A stretch of 52,325 bases of DNA from Saprospiraceae bacterium (lineage in GTDB: Bacteria; Bacteroidota; Bacteroidia; Chitinophagales; Saprospiraceae): assembly GCA_029262995.1 (NCBI GenBank), contig JAJCYH010000018.1, positions 1-52,325 on the forward strand. Reading direction: 5' to 3'. The position numbers and the translations under genes are program-made. Numbering within the stretch: the stretch's first letter is position 1; every line of letters starts with the position of its first letter. This document shows positions 1-10,400 of the stretch, in pieces. Under the pieces are notes generated by a model. It was not told where the DNA came from, searched no databases, and saw only the letters and a list, made by a program, of their open reading frames with translations.

Positions 1-1
1 T

Positions 2-124
2 TTGGATGAATACAATTTTAAATTTAACAGGCACAAGATGAAGGGTGAAATTATAAATGTAGTACTCCAAAGAATGCTCACACATCCTCCGAGAACGTAT
101 CAGGAAATTTTTAGTGTTTCTTAA
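2..124 (+). pseudogene. IS1595/ISXO2-like transposase, C-terminal fragment cut by window edge
   Basis: An open frame runs from the first bases of the window to a TAA at 122-124 and encodes 40 residues beginning LDEYNFKFNRHK. The (L/F)DE(Y/F)xFxFNR motif is typical of the C-terminal end of IS1595-family (ISXO2-like DDE) transposases. The rest of the gene, if present, lies outside the window, so I cannot tell whether the element is intact. The next reading frame begins within a few bases of this stop and belongs to an unrelated beta-barrel protein lacking its start, which suggests the insertion sequence or a remnant of it interrupts that gene. The family assignment rests on a short tail only. 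Confidence 0.55.
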
Positions 125-129
125 ATGCG

Positions 130-537
130 CAATTCAGTAAATCTAATAGCATTGGTATTGGGGCTGATTTTGGTGGTAATCAAATGAAGAGCACTGTAAA
201 TTTCAATCTTAATTCAAATCTTACAAAACTCTTATCCATTAACATTCGTTATGCGTCAAATTTCGAATCTATATACCGATTTGGTGGAGGAATAGAATTT
301 CATCCATGGCAATTGGGAATAATAAGACCAAGTATTGGTTTCGAAATATTCCATAACAGAGAATTTTTCTATGAATTAGGAATAGATGATCCATTTAAGT
401 TCCGCAGCACCCATATCCCAATTATGATTGATGTTATTATTTTTTCTAAATTTAGATTTGATTTAGGAGTCGTTGTTACATCTTCAATTATTAGTGGTAC
501 AGATGGTTCACTTCTAAGATCAACCATTTACTATTAG
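130..537 (+). pseudogene. 5'-truncated outer-membrane beta-barrel-like protein
   Basis: The frame ending at the TAG at 535-537 is open back to about 115 without a plausible start before ATG 184, and the residues before that ATG (SIGIGADFGGNQ) look like the same beta-rich protein as those after it. The product has alternating hydrophobic strands, several Gly-rich turns and a terminal hydrophobic-aromatic strand ending in IYY, as in small Bacteroidota outer-membrane barrels. There is no signal peptide. I read it as the C-terminal part of a barrel protein cut off by the adjacent transposase fragment; translation from ATG 184 (117 residues) would lack an export signal. Function unknown. Confidence 0.5.
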
Positions 538-569
538 TTTTGATTATTATAAATGAAAAAAAGAACAAC

Positions 570-628
570 GACAACCATGGATAGCTCTTTAAGCAAAGAA
601 CAAAGGCTATCCTGAACGTTATGTGTGA
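570..628 (+). other. attC-like hairpin site upstream of the OmpA-DUF6624 gene
   Basis: Perfect 7-bp arms GGATAGC (579-585) and GCTATCC (606-612) flank a 20-base loop that contains a second small CTTT/AAAG stem. AAC triplets (573-575) lie on the left and GTTATGT (618-624) on the right, close to the GTTRRRY core of integron cassette attC sites. The left core does not match RYYYAAC well, so this is a candidate only; it may be just a hairpin. Confidence 0.3.
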
Positions 629-646
629 TTGCATACTTTAATATCA

Positions 647-2932
647 ATGTATAGAATTTCGAATTACTTAAAACTATTATTTACATCTGTACTCACATGT
701 GTTTGTCTAAGTATAAAAATATTTCCACAAGAGTTAATAATAAACTATAATCAGCAAACGCCAATTGCCAATGTTCATTACCACAAGGCTATCGGTAGTA
801 TCTATAAAAATTATTACGACCGACTACCTATCTATCCAATTACTGGAGCATATTCTTCAACTGGATATACTTTGATTGGAGTAAAAAGTGGAAGAGGTCA
901 ATGCAATTACATTTATATTCCTAGTGATAACAAACTAAAGATTGGACATCAGTACAATATTCAAATAAGCCTATGGTTAGATAGGGATTATTTAGATATG
1001 CCATACTTTCAAAATCATTTTGGATTCGCAGTTGCTTCGAATTTATTTGAAAATGAATGGGGCCTATGGTACAAGCAATTTATTCATTTCGGAGTCCTTG
1101 AAGCTGAAAAACCAGTAAAAATAGAATTTGAATTCAGGCCAATGACTAAAACCAAATATCTTGTAATAGGTGTTTTTCAGGGAGATGAAATGGATGACTA
1201 TTATCTTAGTGATTTTAGCCAACATGAATTTAAATTACATTCCTTGGAAGTTCGAGAATCTAAAAACCCAGAATTACCATTTCAATACGTTGGTGATCCT
1301 TTTATAGAAAAACAATTAGAAAATAGATTCTCAGCAAGAATCGATAGTTGTACTATTTACTTCAAAAGTGGTTCGTCAGAAATTGAAAATAAATACAAAA
1401 AATTACTCAACTCATATGCTGATAAACTAAGAACTAAACAAGACCTAATAAATATCTTTGGATATACGGACATACAAGGATCTGAGAACAAAAAACTTGG
1501 AGAATCCAGAATTGAGTCTGTGAAAAAGGAACTTATTAAATCTGGAATTGATTCACTTAACCTTGTTTCAATTAATTACGGAGAGTCTAAGGCATCCTCT
1601 AAAATAGACCCTGAAGATAGAAGGGTTGAAGTATTCCTAAACGTAGGTAAAGTGCACCAAAAGATATATACAGAAGCTCTTGAGTTTGCCCATATTGGAC
1701 ATTATGAGGATGCCGACAATTTAATTTTCAAAAAATGGGTATATCTCGTTCCACCTAAATTAGCTATAACGTCATTATTTGATTGCTGGGGTGAAGGAGA
1801 AAATGCTGAAATATTTAAGAACAAATTATACAAAATAATTAAAAATAAACTTTACAAGAATGAATCTTTAAAATTTACTTTTGACTCATTATACTTTGAA
1901 AGTAAAATAGACAATGACATAAATGCTTATCTAACAAATATTCGACTTCCTATAACGCAAAAAAGATGTAAATACTCTAAAGATATAAACCAACAAAAAC
2001 GATTGCAGAAATTTGCTGACGAATATATTAGGCAAAATGGATTTCAAACAATTGAAGAAATTGGAAAAAGGGGAAGTTTACTTTTGCCAGAATTAATTTT
2101 ACAAAACAATGAGCTGAAATCTCTTGACAATTACCTTAATATATTTAAAGAAGCATGTAGCACAGGAAAATTAAGGTGGGACTATTATGCTCGACTTTAT
2201 GACAAAATAAGTGTTCTGAAGAGTGGACTTCAAAAGTATGGTACACAAAGTTATGTCGACCACAGAGGTGTACGCATAGCTCATAGTCCAATCATAGATT
2301 TAGACTCATTAGATGAATTTAGGCGGAGAGTTAAACTATCATCGTATTCAGATAAAGAAATTACAGAATTGAAAAATGGACAAAATATGTTAGATACATT
2401 TTTGGTAAGGAAACTCAATGCTGTATTTCAATCTGACCAATCCTATCGAGAAGAACTGAAAATAATTGAGACTATCTATGGATATGATTCAAATGAAATG
2501 AAATCACATTTATCTGAAATGGTAAAAATTGACTCTATAAATATTTTAATAGTCAATGACATTTTAAAAGCTAATGGATGGTTAGCACCTAATAAGGTTG
2601 GTCATCAAGGCAATAAAACTATTTGGCTAATAATACAACATTCAGATTTAGAAACACAAATCAAATATTTACCACTGATTAAAAAGGCTATTGATAATGG
2701 AGAAGGTGACCCAATTGATTTAGCATTTTTGGAGGACAGAATTTTAGTTCAACAGAAATTGCCCCAAGTTTATGGTACTCAAGTTTTAAGAAATGAGGAA
2801 ACAGGTCAATATTTTGTGCCAGAAATTAAAGAACTTCGAAGTGTAAATCAAAGAAGAAAGTCTATTGGATTGCAGCCACTTGAATTGTACTTAAAAAGAT
2901 GGGATATCGAATGGAACGATCAATGTAAATAA
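647..2932 (+). CDS. secreted OmpA-domain protein with C-terminal DUF6624
   Basis: I choose ATG 647, which begins a clear signal peptide (MYRISNYLKLLFTSVL...), over the TTG 18 bases upstream; the product is 761 residues. An N-terminal beta-rich region (about 40-215) is of the kind found before OmpA domains in Bacteroidota. An OmpA-like peptidoglycan-binding domain spans about 234-330, with the GYTDIQG loop (D275), the LGESR helix (R288) and the RRVEVFL end. After a helical middle, residues about 570-725 match DUF6624: GW, then TIWLIIQHSD, LAFLEDR and a late YGTQV. DUF6624 has no established function. The protein probably sits in the periplasm bound to peptidoglycan. It stands alone, follows an attC-like hairpin, and is more AT-rich than the metabolic genes downstream. 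Confidence 0.75.
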   Translation: MYRISNYLKLLFTSVLTCVCLSIKIFPQELIINYNQQTPIANVHYHKAIGSIYKNYYDRLPIYPITGAYSSTGYTLIGVKSGRGQCNYIYIPSDNKLKIGHQYNIQISLWLDRDYLDMPYFQNHFGFAVASNLFENEWGLWYKQFIHFGVLEAEKPVKIEFEFRPMTKTKYLVIGVFQGDEMDDYYLSDFSQHEFKLHSLEVRESKNPELPFQYVGDPFIEKQLENRFSARIDSCTIYFKSGSSEIENKYKKLLNSYADKLRTKQDLINIFGYTDIQGSENKKLGESRIESVKKELIKSGIDSLNLVSINYGESKASSKIDPEDRRVEVFLNVGKVHQKIYTEALEFAHIGHYEDADNLIFKKWVYLVPPKLAITSLFDCWGEGENAEIFKNKLYKIIKNKLYKNESLKFTFDSLYFESKIDNDINAYLTNIRLPITQKRCKYSKDINQQKRLQKFADEYIRQNGFQTIEEIGKRGSLLLPELILQNNELKSLDNYLNIFKEACSTGKLRWDYYARLYDKISVLKSGLQKYGTQSYVDHRGVRIAHSPIIDLDSLDEFRRRVKLSSYSDKEITELKNGQNMLDTFLVRKLNAVFQSDQSYREELKIIETIYGYDSNEMKSHLSEMVKIDSINILIVNDILKANGWLAPNKVGHQGNKTIWLIIQHSDLETQIKYLPLIKKAIDNGEGDPIDLAFLEDRILVQQKLPQVYGTQVLRNEETGQYFVPEIKELRSVNQRRKSIGLQPLELYLKRWDIEWNDQCK

Positions 2933-3342
2933 ATCAAATTAATACGAAAAAAATCACTAACATCTGATATTCCCCCTCCCTTCACATTATTGCTTCAAAT
3001 CATCCCTAATTGTATAATTATGTTTCAAATTCGCTTGACAGATGCTTGATATAAAAAGAAAAACTCTCACAAACAGTAAACTCATAAACACTTCTTGTGA
3101 CCCCGTCAGATTGATACTAGCAGTTTAATATTGTATTTATTTTTATGAATTATTAGAATTTATACCATCCTGCCAAATAGCAATATCTACAAATTGCTCG
3201 TCGATATCCACCTTGCTATGGAGTCGTTCCTATTAAAATTGAGTCTTAATAGATGTCAGTATTAAATTGAATTTATATAATAAATTATTGCCTAATTAAT
3301 TGGAAGGAAAAGAAGAATATAAATCATGCAAACATTAAATTG
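2933..3342. other. intergenic region with a tRNA-Arg 3'-end-like sequence
   Basis: No coding frame is convincing here. GTGACCCCGTCAG at 3097-3109 matches the 3' end of the tRNA-Arg(UCU) gene at 30190-30263 and the extra copy at 30012-30031, and is a candidate attachment remnant. A weak inverted repeat CTATTAA/TTAATAG lies near 3230-3250 and could help end the amylase transcript that converges from the right, but there is no T-tract. Confidence 0.4.
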
Positions 3343-5847
3343 TTATTCAACATAAAGCTTTTTTACAATAAACTCTTGTCTCTCCTTTTTATAGATCTTT
3401 ATAAAATATAGACCCGAACTTAAGTATGATAAATCAATTTCTAAGCCTTTCGGATAGTTGAATAAATCTCTGTTATTGTAAACTAAAATACCCCTAACAT
3501 CAAAAACTTCCAAAACATCATATGCTCCATCAAGACTTATATTAATGATACCTTTAGACGGATTGGGATAAACATTAACGTACCCCTCAACTTCAGTTAT
3601 TTCAACAGAGGTAGTATTCTTCAGTGGCAAGATTCTGGTTTGATATGGACCTATTTCTGTCATTGTACTCATACCGCTTGTTACATCTACTACATTGGTT
3701 TCTCCGTTAAGTAAATCATTAGTCGCATATTTTAAATCCGTTACATCCGTATAGCTATAATCTAAATTTATATTTTCAACCGATTGAGAACTTAGGTTTT
3801 GTATCACTAAATAGTTTTCATTTTCATATGCACGTATAAAAGCAAGAATTTTGTTGTTATCTGAAAAGACAGGATAGAAATCACCAAGAGAAAGTGCTTT
3901 ATTCTTATTTCTAATATTAATAAGATTCCTGTAATGCGATAATAATGATTCTGCATTTCCTGACATTGTTTCTACATTATACTCAGGGTAATTGGTATTG
4001 AGCGAAATCCATGGATTCACAGCACTGAATCCAGCGTTGCTTGAAGAAGACCATTGCATTGGACGTCGGATCAATTCATCAGGTTTCCTTCCTTTCATTC
4101 CTATCTCTTCACCATAATACATGAATGGAACACCCGGTAAAGCCAATAGAATTGAAGCAGCTACTTTAGCCTTGTTTACATTGTTACCGAATGTCTCAAT
4201 CGAACGGTTCTGGTCGTGGTTGCTAATGAAGTTAGCAAACTGGAAATGAGGATATACATCGACGACTTCCTGTATTTTTTGATATAAAAAGTCTGACCTT
4301 CCAATATTTACAGCATCTATTATTGCAGAAGATAATCCAAATTCAAAACACATGTCTAAGCCTTCATTTTCAACATATTTAACGACTTTATCTGTCGATG
4401 TCCATGACTCACCAACAGAAAACGCATCACCCTTCATTGCTTTAATACGGTTTGTATAATCTTTCCAAAATGAGATTGTTTCTTCAGTATCTTCCACTAT
4501 ACCATCGACTTCGTATAGATAGCGTACTGCATCCAGCCTGAATCCATCCACACCGATATCATTGAGCCAGAAATCAGCTATATCAAACATCTCTTCTTGT
4601 AATTCCTGTGAATTATAATTCAGGTCAGGCATACCACCCCAGAATAATCCATAGTAATAATCTCCTGCATACTGATGCCACACCTGTTGCCCCCAGGGTC
4701 CTGTTGTGCCAGGATTATTGTCTTCCCACACATACCAATCGCGCTTTGGAGAATTCAGATTATTTCTTGATTCAATAAACCATGGATGATCACGTGATGA
4801 ATGATTCATTACATAATCGATTATCACTTTTATTCCTCTTTCGTGAGCTGCTGCCAAGAAAGATTTAAATTCATCCATCGTACCGTAGTCACTTTCTACT
4901 GTCTTATAATCTTGAACATCGTATCCATGGTAACTTGGTGAATGCTGGATGGGCATTAGCCATATTCCAGTTATGCCTAGGTCATCTGTAGTAGTAGCAT
5001 CCCCATCGTTTAGGTAATCCAGTTTATCCTCCATTCCCTTGAAGTCACCAATACCATCTCCGTCGCTGTCATAAAAACTACGTACGAAGATTTCGTAGAA
5101 TACCGATTCGTTCCACCATTCCAATTGCGATTTATCACGTTCAATAACAGTCAGATAATCGGTAACATAAGATGTATCAGAAAAATTATCTTTATAAGTG
5201 ATGAGCTGAACATCATAAACACCTGTTTCTGAATAAGATATTATTGGGTTATTCACAGAAGAAAATGAAGGTTCGCCCCCTTCAAAATACCACTCTACCC
5301 GATCATAAGATCCAATAGAAATATTCTGATAAGATACTAGCGCATTATTTAATACAGTTGTTGTTCCAGTAATGAATCTGGCTTCAGGATCAGCATCGCT
5401 AGGTAACTCATCGCTGTACCAAACTTCAATGATGTTGTTATTCCCTTGTACGGTAAAGCGGCGATTGGGTCCACCATTTGGAAATTCTTCGGTTCCTGAC
5501 CAGCTACCATTTATGCGAAATTTAAACTCAATAATATCTCCTTGATTAAAACCAGATACCAAGGCTTCATAAATGAGGTCTCCATCGTTATCGGACATAG
5601 AATTCGCCGGACTTCCCCAGCCATTAAAAGTGCCTGCCAGATCAACAAAGTCAGTTGCTGGATTAAATAATCCCTGGTTAAACTTTTGGTTCATGTTAAC
5701 TTTAAACAAAACATCCAGAGCTGATAATTTGCTAAAAGTACAAAAGGAAAGTATTAGAAAACCGTAGATAGATTTTTCTACACCAGATAAACCAAGTTTG
5801 CTATAAGATAACTTTTTCAAATTGAACATATTGTAAGTCTTTACCAA
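3343..5847 (-). CDS. T9SS-secreted GH13 alpha-amylase with N-terminal starch-binding-like and PKD domains
   Basis: This 834-residue protein starts with an N-terminal export signal (hydrophobic core about 28-44), followed by a beta-sandwich resembling starch-binding modules (about 46-143, FNGWG), a PKD-like domain (about 165-235), the GH13 barrel (about 245-640) and a type A T9SS sorting domain at the end (YPNPSKG ... GLYFIKI ... VKKLYVE). GH13 region I is DYVMNH (344-349), the nucleophile is D439 in GFRLDAVR, the acid/base E480 in VGESW, and D545 in SNHDQ. It should hydrolyse alpha-1,4-glucan outside the cell after export by the T9SS. It is the last gene of the SusE-SusC-SusD operon, 20 bases after susD. 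An in-frame ATG at 5829 is an equally possible start. Confidence 0.93.
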   Translation of the reverse strand: MVKTYNMFNLKKLSYSKLGLSGVEKSIYGFLILSFCTFSKLSALDVLFKVNMNQKFNQGLFNPATDFVDLAGTFNGWGSPANSMSDNDGDLIYEALVSGFNQGDIIEFKFRINGSWSGTEEFPNGGPNRRFTVQGNNNIIEVWYSDELPSDADPEARFITGTTTVLNNALVSYQNISIGSYDRVEWYFEGGEPSFSSVNNPIISYSETGVYDVQLITYKDNFSDTSYVTDYLTVIERDKSQLEWWNESVFYEIFVRSFYDSDGDGIGDFKGMEDKLDYLNDGDATTTDDLGITGIWLMPIQHSPSYHGYDVQDYKTVESDYGTMDEFKSFLAAAHERGIKVIIDYVMNHSSRDHPWFIESRNNLNSPKRDWYVWEDNNPGTTGPWGQQVWHQYAGDYYYGLFWGGMPDLNYNSQELQEEMFDIADFWLNDIGVDGFRLDAVRYLYEVDGIVEDTEETISFWKDYTNRIKAMKGDAFSVGESWTSTDKVVKYVENEGLDMCFEFGLSSAIIDAVNIGRSDFLYQKIQEVVDVYPHFQFANFISNHDQNRSIETFGNNVNKAKVAASILLALPGVPFMYYGEEIGMKGRKPDELIRRPMQWSSSSNAGFSAVNPWISLNTNYPEYNVETMSGNAESLLSHYRNLINIRNKNKALSLGDFYPVFSDNNKILAFIRAYENENYLVIQNLSSQSVENINLDYSYTDVTDLKYATNDLLNGETNVVDVTSGMSTMTEIGPYQTRILPLKNTTSVEITEVEGYVNVYPNPSKGIINISLDGAYDVLEVFDVRGILVYNNRDLFNYPKGLEIDLSYLSSGLYFIKIYKKERQEFIVKKLYVE

Positions 5848-5867
5848 TGCTATATTTCTTAATTAGC

Positions 5868-7415
5868 TCAATAGCCATCATTTTGTACCAAGTTAGGGTT
5901 TGCCAATAGATCAGAAGCAGGAATTGGGAATATATCTCTGAACTTTTCTGTTACACGACCATCTGCTTCATTTCCTTTCCATGGCCAAATCCCATTTTCT
6001 GTGTATTGATTATATCTGATTAGGTCAAGTCTCCTATGCCCTTCCCAATACAATTCTCGTACTCTTTCATCCAAAACGAAATCCAAATCAATAGAATTAA
6101 TAGGATCGGCATTATCTACTCTGCTTCTTAAGTCATTGATATATCCAATGGCTTCATTTATATTTCCTCCACTTCCTCCTCTGAGGATAGCTTCAGCATA
6201 CATTAGATAAGCATCTGCCAATCTAAACATTGGGAAATCAGTATCTACATGTGTAGGATCAGATCCAGGATTGCCATTAATATCTGTATTGGTGAATTTT
6301 GGAACAGCATAGCCTTCTTCGAATTTTGTAACATCGTTAATTTCCAATGATTGTCCGTCAGTATAAAATATACCGCGACTGTCCATTGTGCCAGAAGGGT
6401 TTTCAAACTTACTCACCATTGTGCTGGTTGTACGTAATCCAGCCCAACCTGCGGTAACTCCATAATCTTCTTCAGTCATAGTACCACCGATGGCGGCATG
6501 AACAAGGAAGGTAGTGTTTCCCCAGTTTTGACTTTTTTTCCCATCTGAATTTAATGCAAATATAATTTCATTGGAAAGATGATTGTCAATCATAAACAGG
6601 GTTCGGTATTCAGAATTTAAGGAGTAACCAGCATTAATTACTTTTTGGCATGCTTCGATACATTTTGTATAATTATTCTGACCGATCATCGCCTCGGCAT
6701 TTAGATATAGTTTTGCTTGAAGCATCCATACCGCTGCCTGATCCGCCCTCCCATATTCATTATTTCTAGGAGTGGTAATTTTTCCTTCAATGTCATTTAA
6801 CTCTTCTTCTATAAAATCAAATATCTCTGTTCTCGTGCTTTGGAGAGGGAATCCTGCTGAAATTTTGGTGACAAGTGCAATAGAACCGAAAAAATCCATA
6901 GCATGCCAGTACGCCAGTGCGCGCAAGAATCTTGCTTCATGTCTATAATCTTCAATCACTATTTGGTCTTCATCAGAAATACCATTTTTATCCATTATCT
7001 CTGGTAAAGATTGTTGAAGAAAATCATTTGCTATAGATATAATCAAGGCGATACGATAGTAAAGAACTCTGATGAATTGATTTTCAGAGGTCCAGTTTTG
7101 GAAATGTAAATCACGAATGCCTGCATCATTCCAAGCAATAACGGCTTCATCTGTTGTCAGTTCCTGGGCTTTCCAATAAGCTCTTATGTAACTGGTAAAT
7201 CCTTCATCACTAACAATAGAGATATCACTATCACCTGCAGGTCCATCCTGGCCAGTAAGTGAATAGCTGGCATATATTTTTGCCAAGTACGATCTATATG
7301 CTTCTGGGTCCTGAAAAATTTCGCTTTCTGTAAATGCATCAACAGGGGCCAAATCAAGGTCCGTGCATCGAACAGAAAATAGTGTTATGATAGCGAGTAA
7401 AAATATATTTCTCAT
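5868..7415 (-). CDS. susD: SusD/RagB-family starch-binding outer-membrane lipoprotein
   Basis: The 515-residue product begins with a lipoprotein signal peptide ending LFSVRC (Cys17), then the SusD-type LDLAPVDAFTESEIF start in which an N-terminal helix pairs with the SusC barrel. TPR-like helices rich in Trp and Tyr follow, and the C-terminal half has the family's RLADAYLMYAEAILR and FVLDERVRELYWEGHRRLDLIRY motifs. SusD proteins cap the SusC channel and bind the oligosaccharide before import. It lies 25 bases after susC and 20 bases before the secreted amylase, so the four genes are very likely co-transcribed. The neighbouring enzymes point to maltodextrin as substrate. Confidence 0.95.
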   Translation of the reverse strand: MRNIFLLAIITLFSVRCTDLDLAPVDAFTESEIFQDPEAYRSYLAKIYASYSLTGQDGPAGDSDISIVSDEGFTSYIRAYWKAQELTTDEAVIAWNDAGIRDLHFQNWTSENQFIRVLYYRIALIISIANDFLQQSLPEIMDKNGISDEDQIVIEDYRHEARFLRALAYWHAMDFFGSIALVTKISAGFPLQSTRTEIFDFIEEELNDIEGKITTPRNNEYGRADQAAVWMLQAKLYLNAEAMIGQNNYTKCIEACQKVINAGYSLNSEYRTLFMIDNHLSNEIIFALNSDGKKSQNWGNTTFLVHAAIGGTMTEEDYGVTAGWAGLRTTSTMVSKFENPSGTMDSRGIFYTDGQSLEINDVTKFEEGYAVPKFTNTDINGNPGSDPTHVDTDFPMFRLADAYLMYAEAILRGGSGGNINEAIGYINDLRSRVDNADPINSIDLDFVLDERVRELYWEGHRRLDLIRYNQYTENGIWPWKGNEADGRVTEKFRDIFPIPASDLLANPNLVQNDGY

Positions 7416-7440
7416 TGGATTGATTTCTTTATTTTATTAA

Positions 7441-10400
7441 TTAGAAGTCCACATTAACCCCCAGTAAAAAATTCCTGGAAACAGGATAAAGATTATTATC
7501 TATTCCATTGGTATTCTGAGGTAATTCAGGATCAAAACCTGAATATTGAGTTAAAGTAAATATATTAGAAGCTGTTGCATACACGCGCAACTGTCTGAAT
7601 GATTTTGTGTTCAAAGTGTATCCAAAAGTGATATTGTCCAACTTCATGAAAGATGCATTTTCGATATATACATCAGACTTTAATTGTTTATCACTAAAGT
7701 TGTTTATGAAAGTACTTTTATGAACATTATTGGTTACAGGTGGTCTGTCAGATAATCGATTAAAAAATCCTGTTGAAGAAGCAACATTATTATAAACGTA
7801 ATTGCCCATGTGCGCTCTTATTGTTGCAGACATGTCCCACTTTTTAAATCTAAGGGAGGAAGTAATACCCAGTATAACATCAGGTAATGCATTTTTCGCA
7901 ATAACCAAATCCTGCTCGTTGACTATTCCATCATCATTTTGATCTTGGTAAATATCTGCTAAGTCTATAATTCCGTCTCCATTCCAATCTCGTCCGTCAA
8001 CCAGAGGCTTACCGTCAGTTCCATAAAGATGTTGATATGTTCTAAATGATTCTGAACTTTCTCCTACCTTAAGAATCTGGATAGTCTGTCCAATATCACC
8101 GCTGATTCCTCCTTCTTCATAGCCTAAAAAGTCTGGTAGGTTGGAGTTATCTAATTTTACAATCTTGTTTTTGTTATACGCAGCGTTGAAGCCTAGGTTC
8201 CAGTCTATATTTTTTTTATCTGCCAGCACGGTATTTAGTACAAGTTCTACACCTTTATTGTTCATCTCTCCAATATTGGTTAATATTCTATCACTCAAAT
8301 TAGTAAAGGCGCTTGCTGCTACAGTAAACAATAAATCTTCTGTCTTTTTCTCATAAAGGTCCAGTGATCCTGAAACCCTACCATTGGCAAACCCGAAATC
8401 AAGTCCAAGATTAATCGAGGTAGTTTGTTCCCATTTAATGTCTGGATCAACGCCAACTCCTCTTAATGTTCTAACGAATTCATCGCCGAATTGATAAGTA
8501 GCATCATTGGTACCGTACCTATAAAATGTTGAAAAAAGGTAACTTCCGATACGCTCATTTCCGGTAATACCCCAACCTACTCTTAATTTCAAATCTGAAA
8601 ATGTGTTGTTTATCCCTGTCGCAAAACCTTCTTCAAGTATTCGCCAGCCAAAAGCAAAAGCAGGAAATAGTCCCCATTTATTCGCTGGACCAAATTTTGT
8701 CGAACCATCCCTTCTTAATGAAGCTGTTAATAAGTATCTGTCATCCAAGGTCATATTCACTCGACCAAAAAAGGAAATTAACCTGTTTTTGGTTAAGGTT
8801 GAATCTTTTTTAATCTCGTCTGTATAGGTCAATTCTCCATCTATTTCCTGCAATTGAATACCATTGATGTTAAAGACATTTATGTCAACTTCCTGCCAGG
8901 AATGACCTCCAATAAAAGTCAATGAGGAATTAATGGATTCCAGTTTTTTGGTATAGCTAAGAAAGGTTTCCATTACTGCTGAATAATTCCGCTGATCTTC
9001 ATTTCGCAATGTCCCCCCATTTTTAGCAATTACGTTTCCTTTTAGAAGAGGATCTGATAAAACGCGTACATCAGCTTTTGAATAATCATAACTTAGGTTA
9101 GAATTAATAGTAAGTCCATCCAGAAAAGGAAGGTCATAGGCTAAATTGACGGCATTCAAACTTCGTTTAACCTGCCCTACTGAACTATTTAGCTCAAGGT
9201 CAGCTACAGGATTGCCTGCTGATAATGGATCATCCCATTCAAAATAGCCGCCGTATTTAGAGTCAGGATCCAATATTGGTCTGGTTGGATCAAAACCCTG
9301 AGCGCTACCAATGACGTTATTAACAAAGACGTTGTCTAGTAGTGCACTTTTACTTTTAAAGTTGATCTTCAATTTGTCATTGAATAGAGATGTACCCAGA
9401 TTTAGAGAAATATTTTTATTTATATTTTGGGATCCTTTTAAGACGCCATTGTTGACCTGATATCCTAATGATATATTGTAATTAAGGTCATCGGTTGCAC
9501 CAGAAAAATTTAGATTGTGATCCTGTCCAATACCATTGCGGAGAACTTCGCCTACCCAATCTGTTGAAGCTTCTCCAAGGAACTCCAATTCCTGAGGTGC
9601 TTTTGCTGTGATCGCATTTACAAAATTATTACGGCTTAAAACATTACTGCCTCCTGAGAAATTTGATACATTAACTCTTCCAGAATAACTCAATTTAGGA
9701 CCACCCTTTTTACCTTCTTTTGTCGTGATAATTATTACTCCATTTGCACCTCTTGAACCATAGATAGCTGCAGCGGATGCATCTTTAAGGACAGTCACAT
9801 ATTCAACATCATGAGTATTTACAAAGTTTAAGGGATTTCTTCCACCTAGGCTACCGCCTTCCATCGGAACTCCATCAATAACAATCAATGGTTCTGAATC
9901 AGCTGATATAGAGGTAGAACCACGCATTCTTATCTTTGTCGAACCGCCTGGGGAGCCATCTCCACTTATTTGAACTCCAGCAACTTTACCATTAATTAAA
10001 CTTTCCGGTGAACTAAATGCTCCACGGTTAAAATCTTTTTGGCCAATTTTTGTTACAGCTCCTGTAAGATCTTTTTTAACTACAGCACCATAACCAACAA
10101 CCACGACTTCATCCAGAAGTTCTATGGCTTCGTTTAAGGAAATATTTAAGGTAGTTTGGTTGCCAACAGCAATTTCTTGAGATATATAACCTACATATGA
10201 AAACACCAATGTGTCATTGGAGTTTACATCTATAGAATAAGCACCTGCTATATCAGATATAGTACCACTAGAGTCTTGGTTTTTTATAAGAATATTGACA
10301 CCAATTAATTTTTCTCCTGAAATAGCATCTGTTACTACTCCACGTACTTGAGTGATTCCTGTCTGGCTGACAAAAATTACTAAAAGTAATGTGAGAAATG

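Noticed and set aside
3229-3252. CTATTAA/TTAATAG inverted repeat as a terminator for the secreted amylase
   Set aside because: Weak AT-only stem without a T-tract, about 100 bases beyond the stop; not enough to call.
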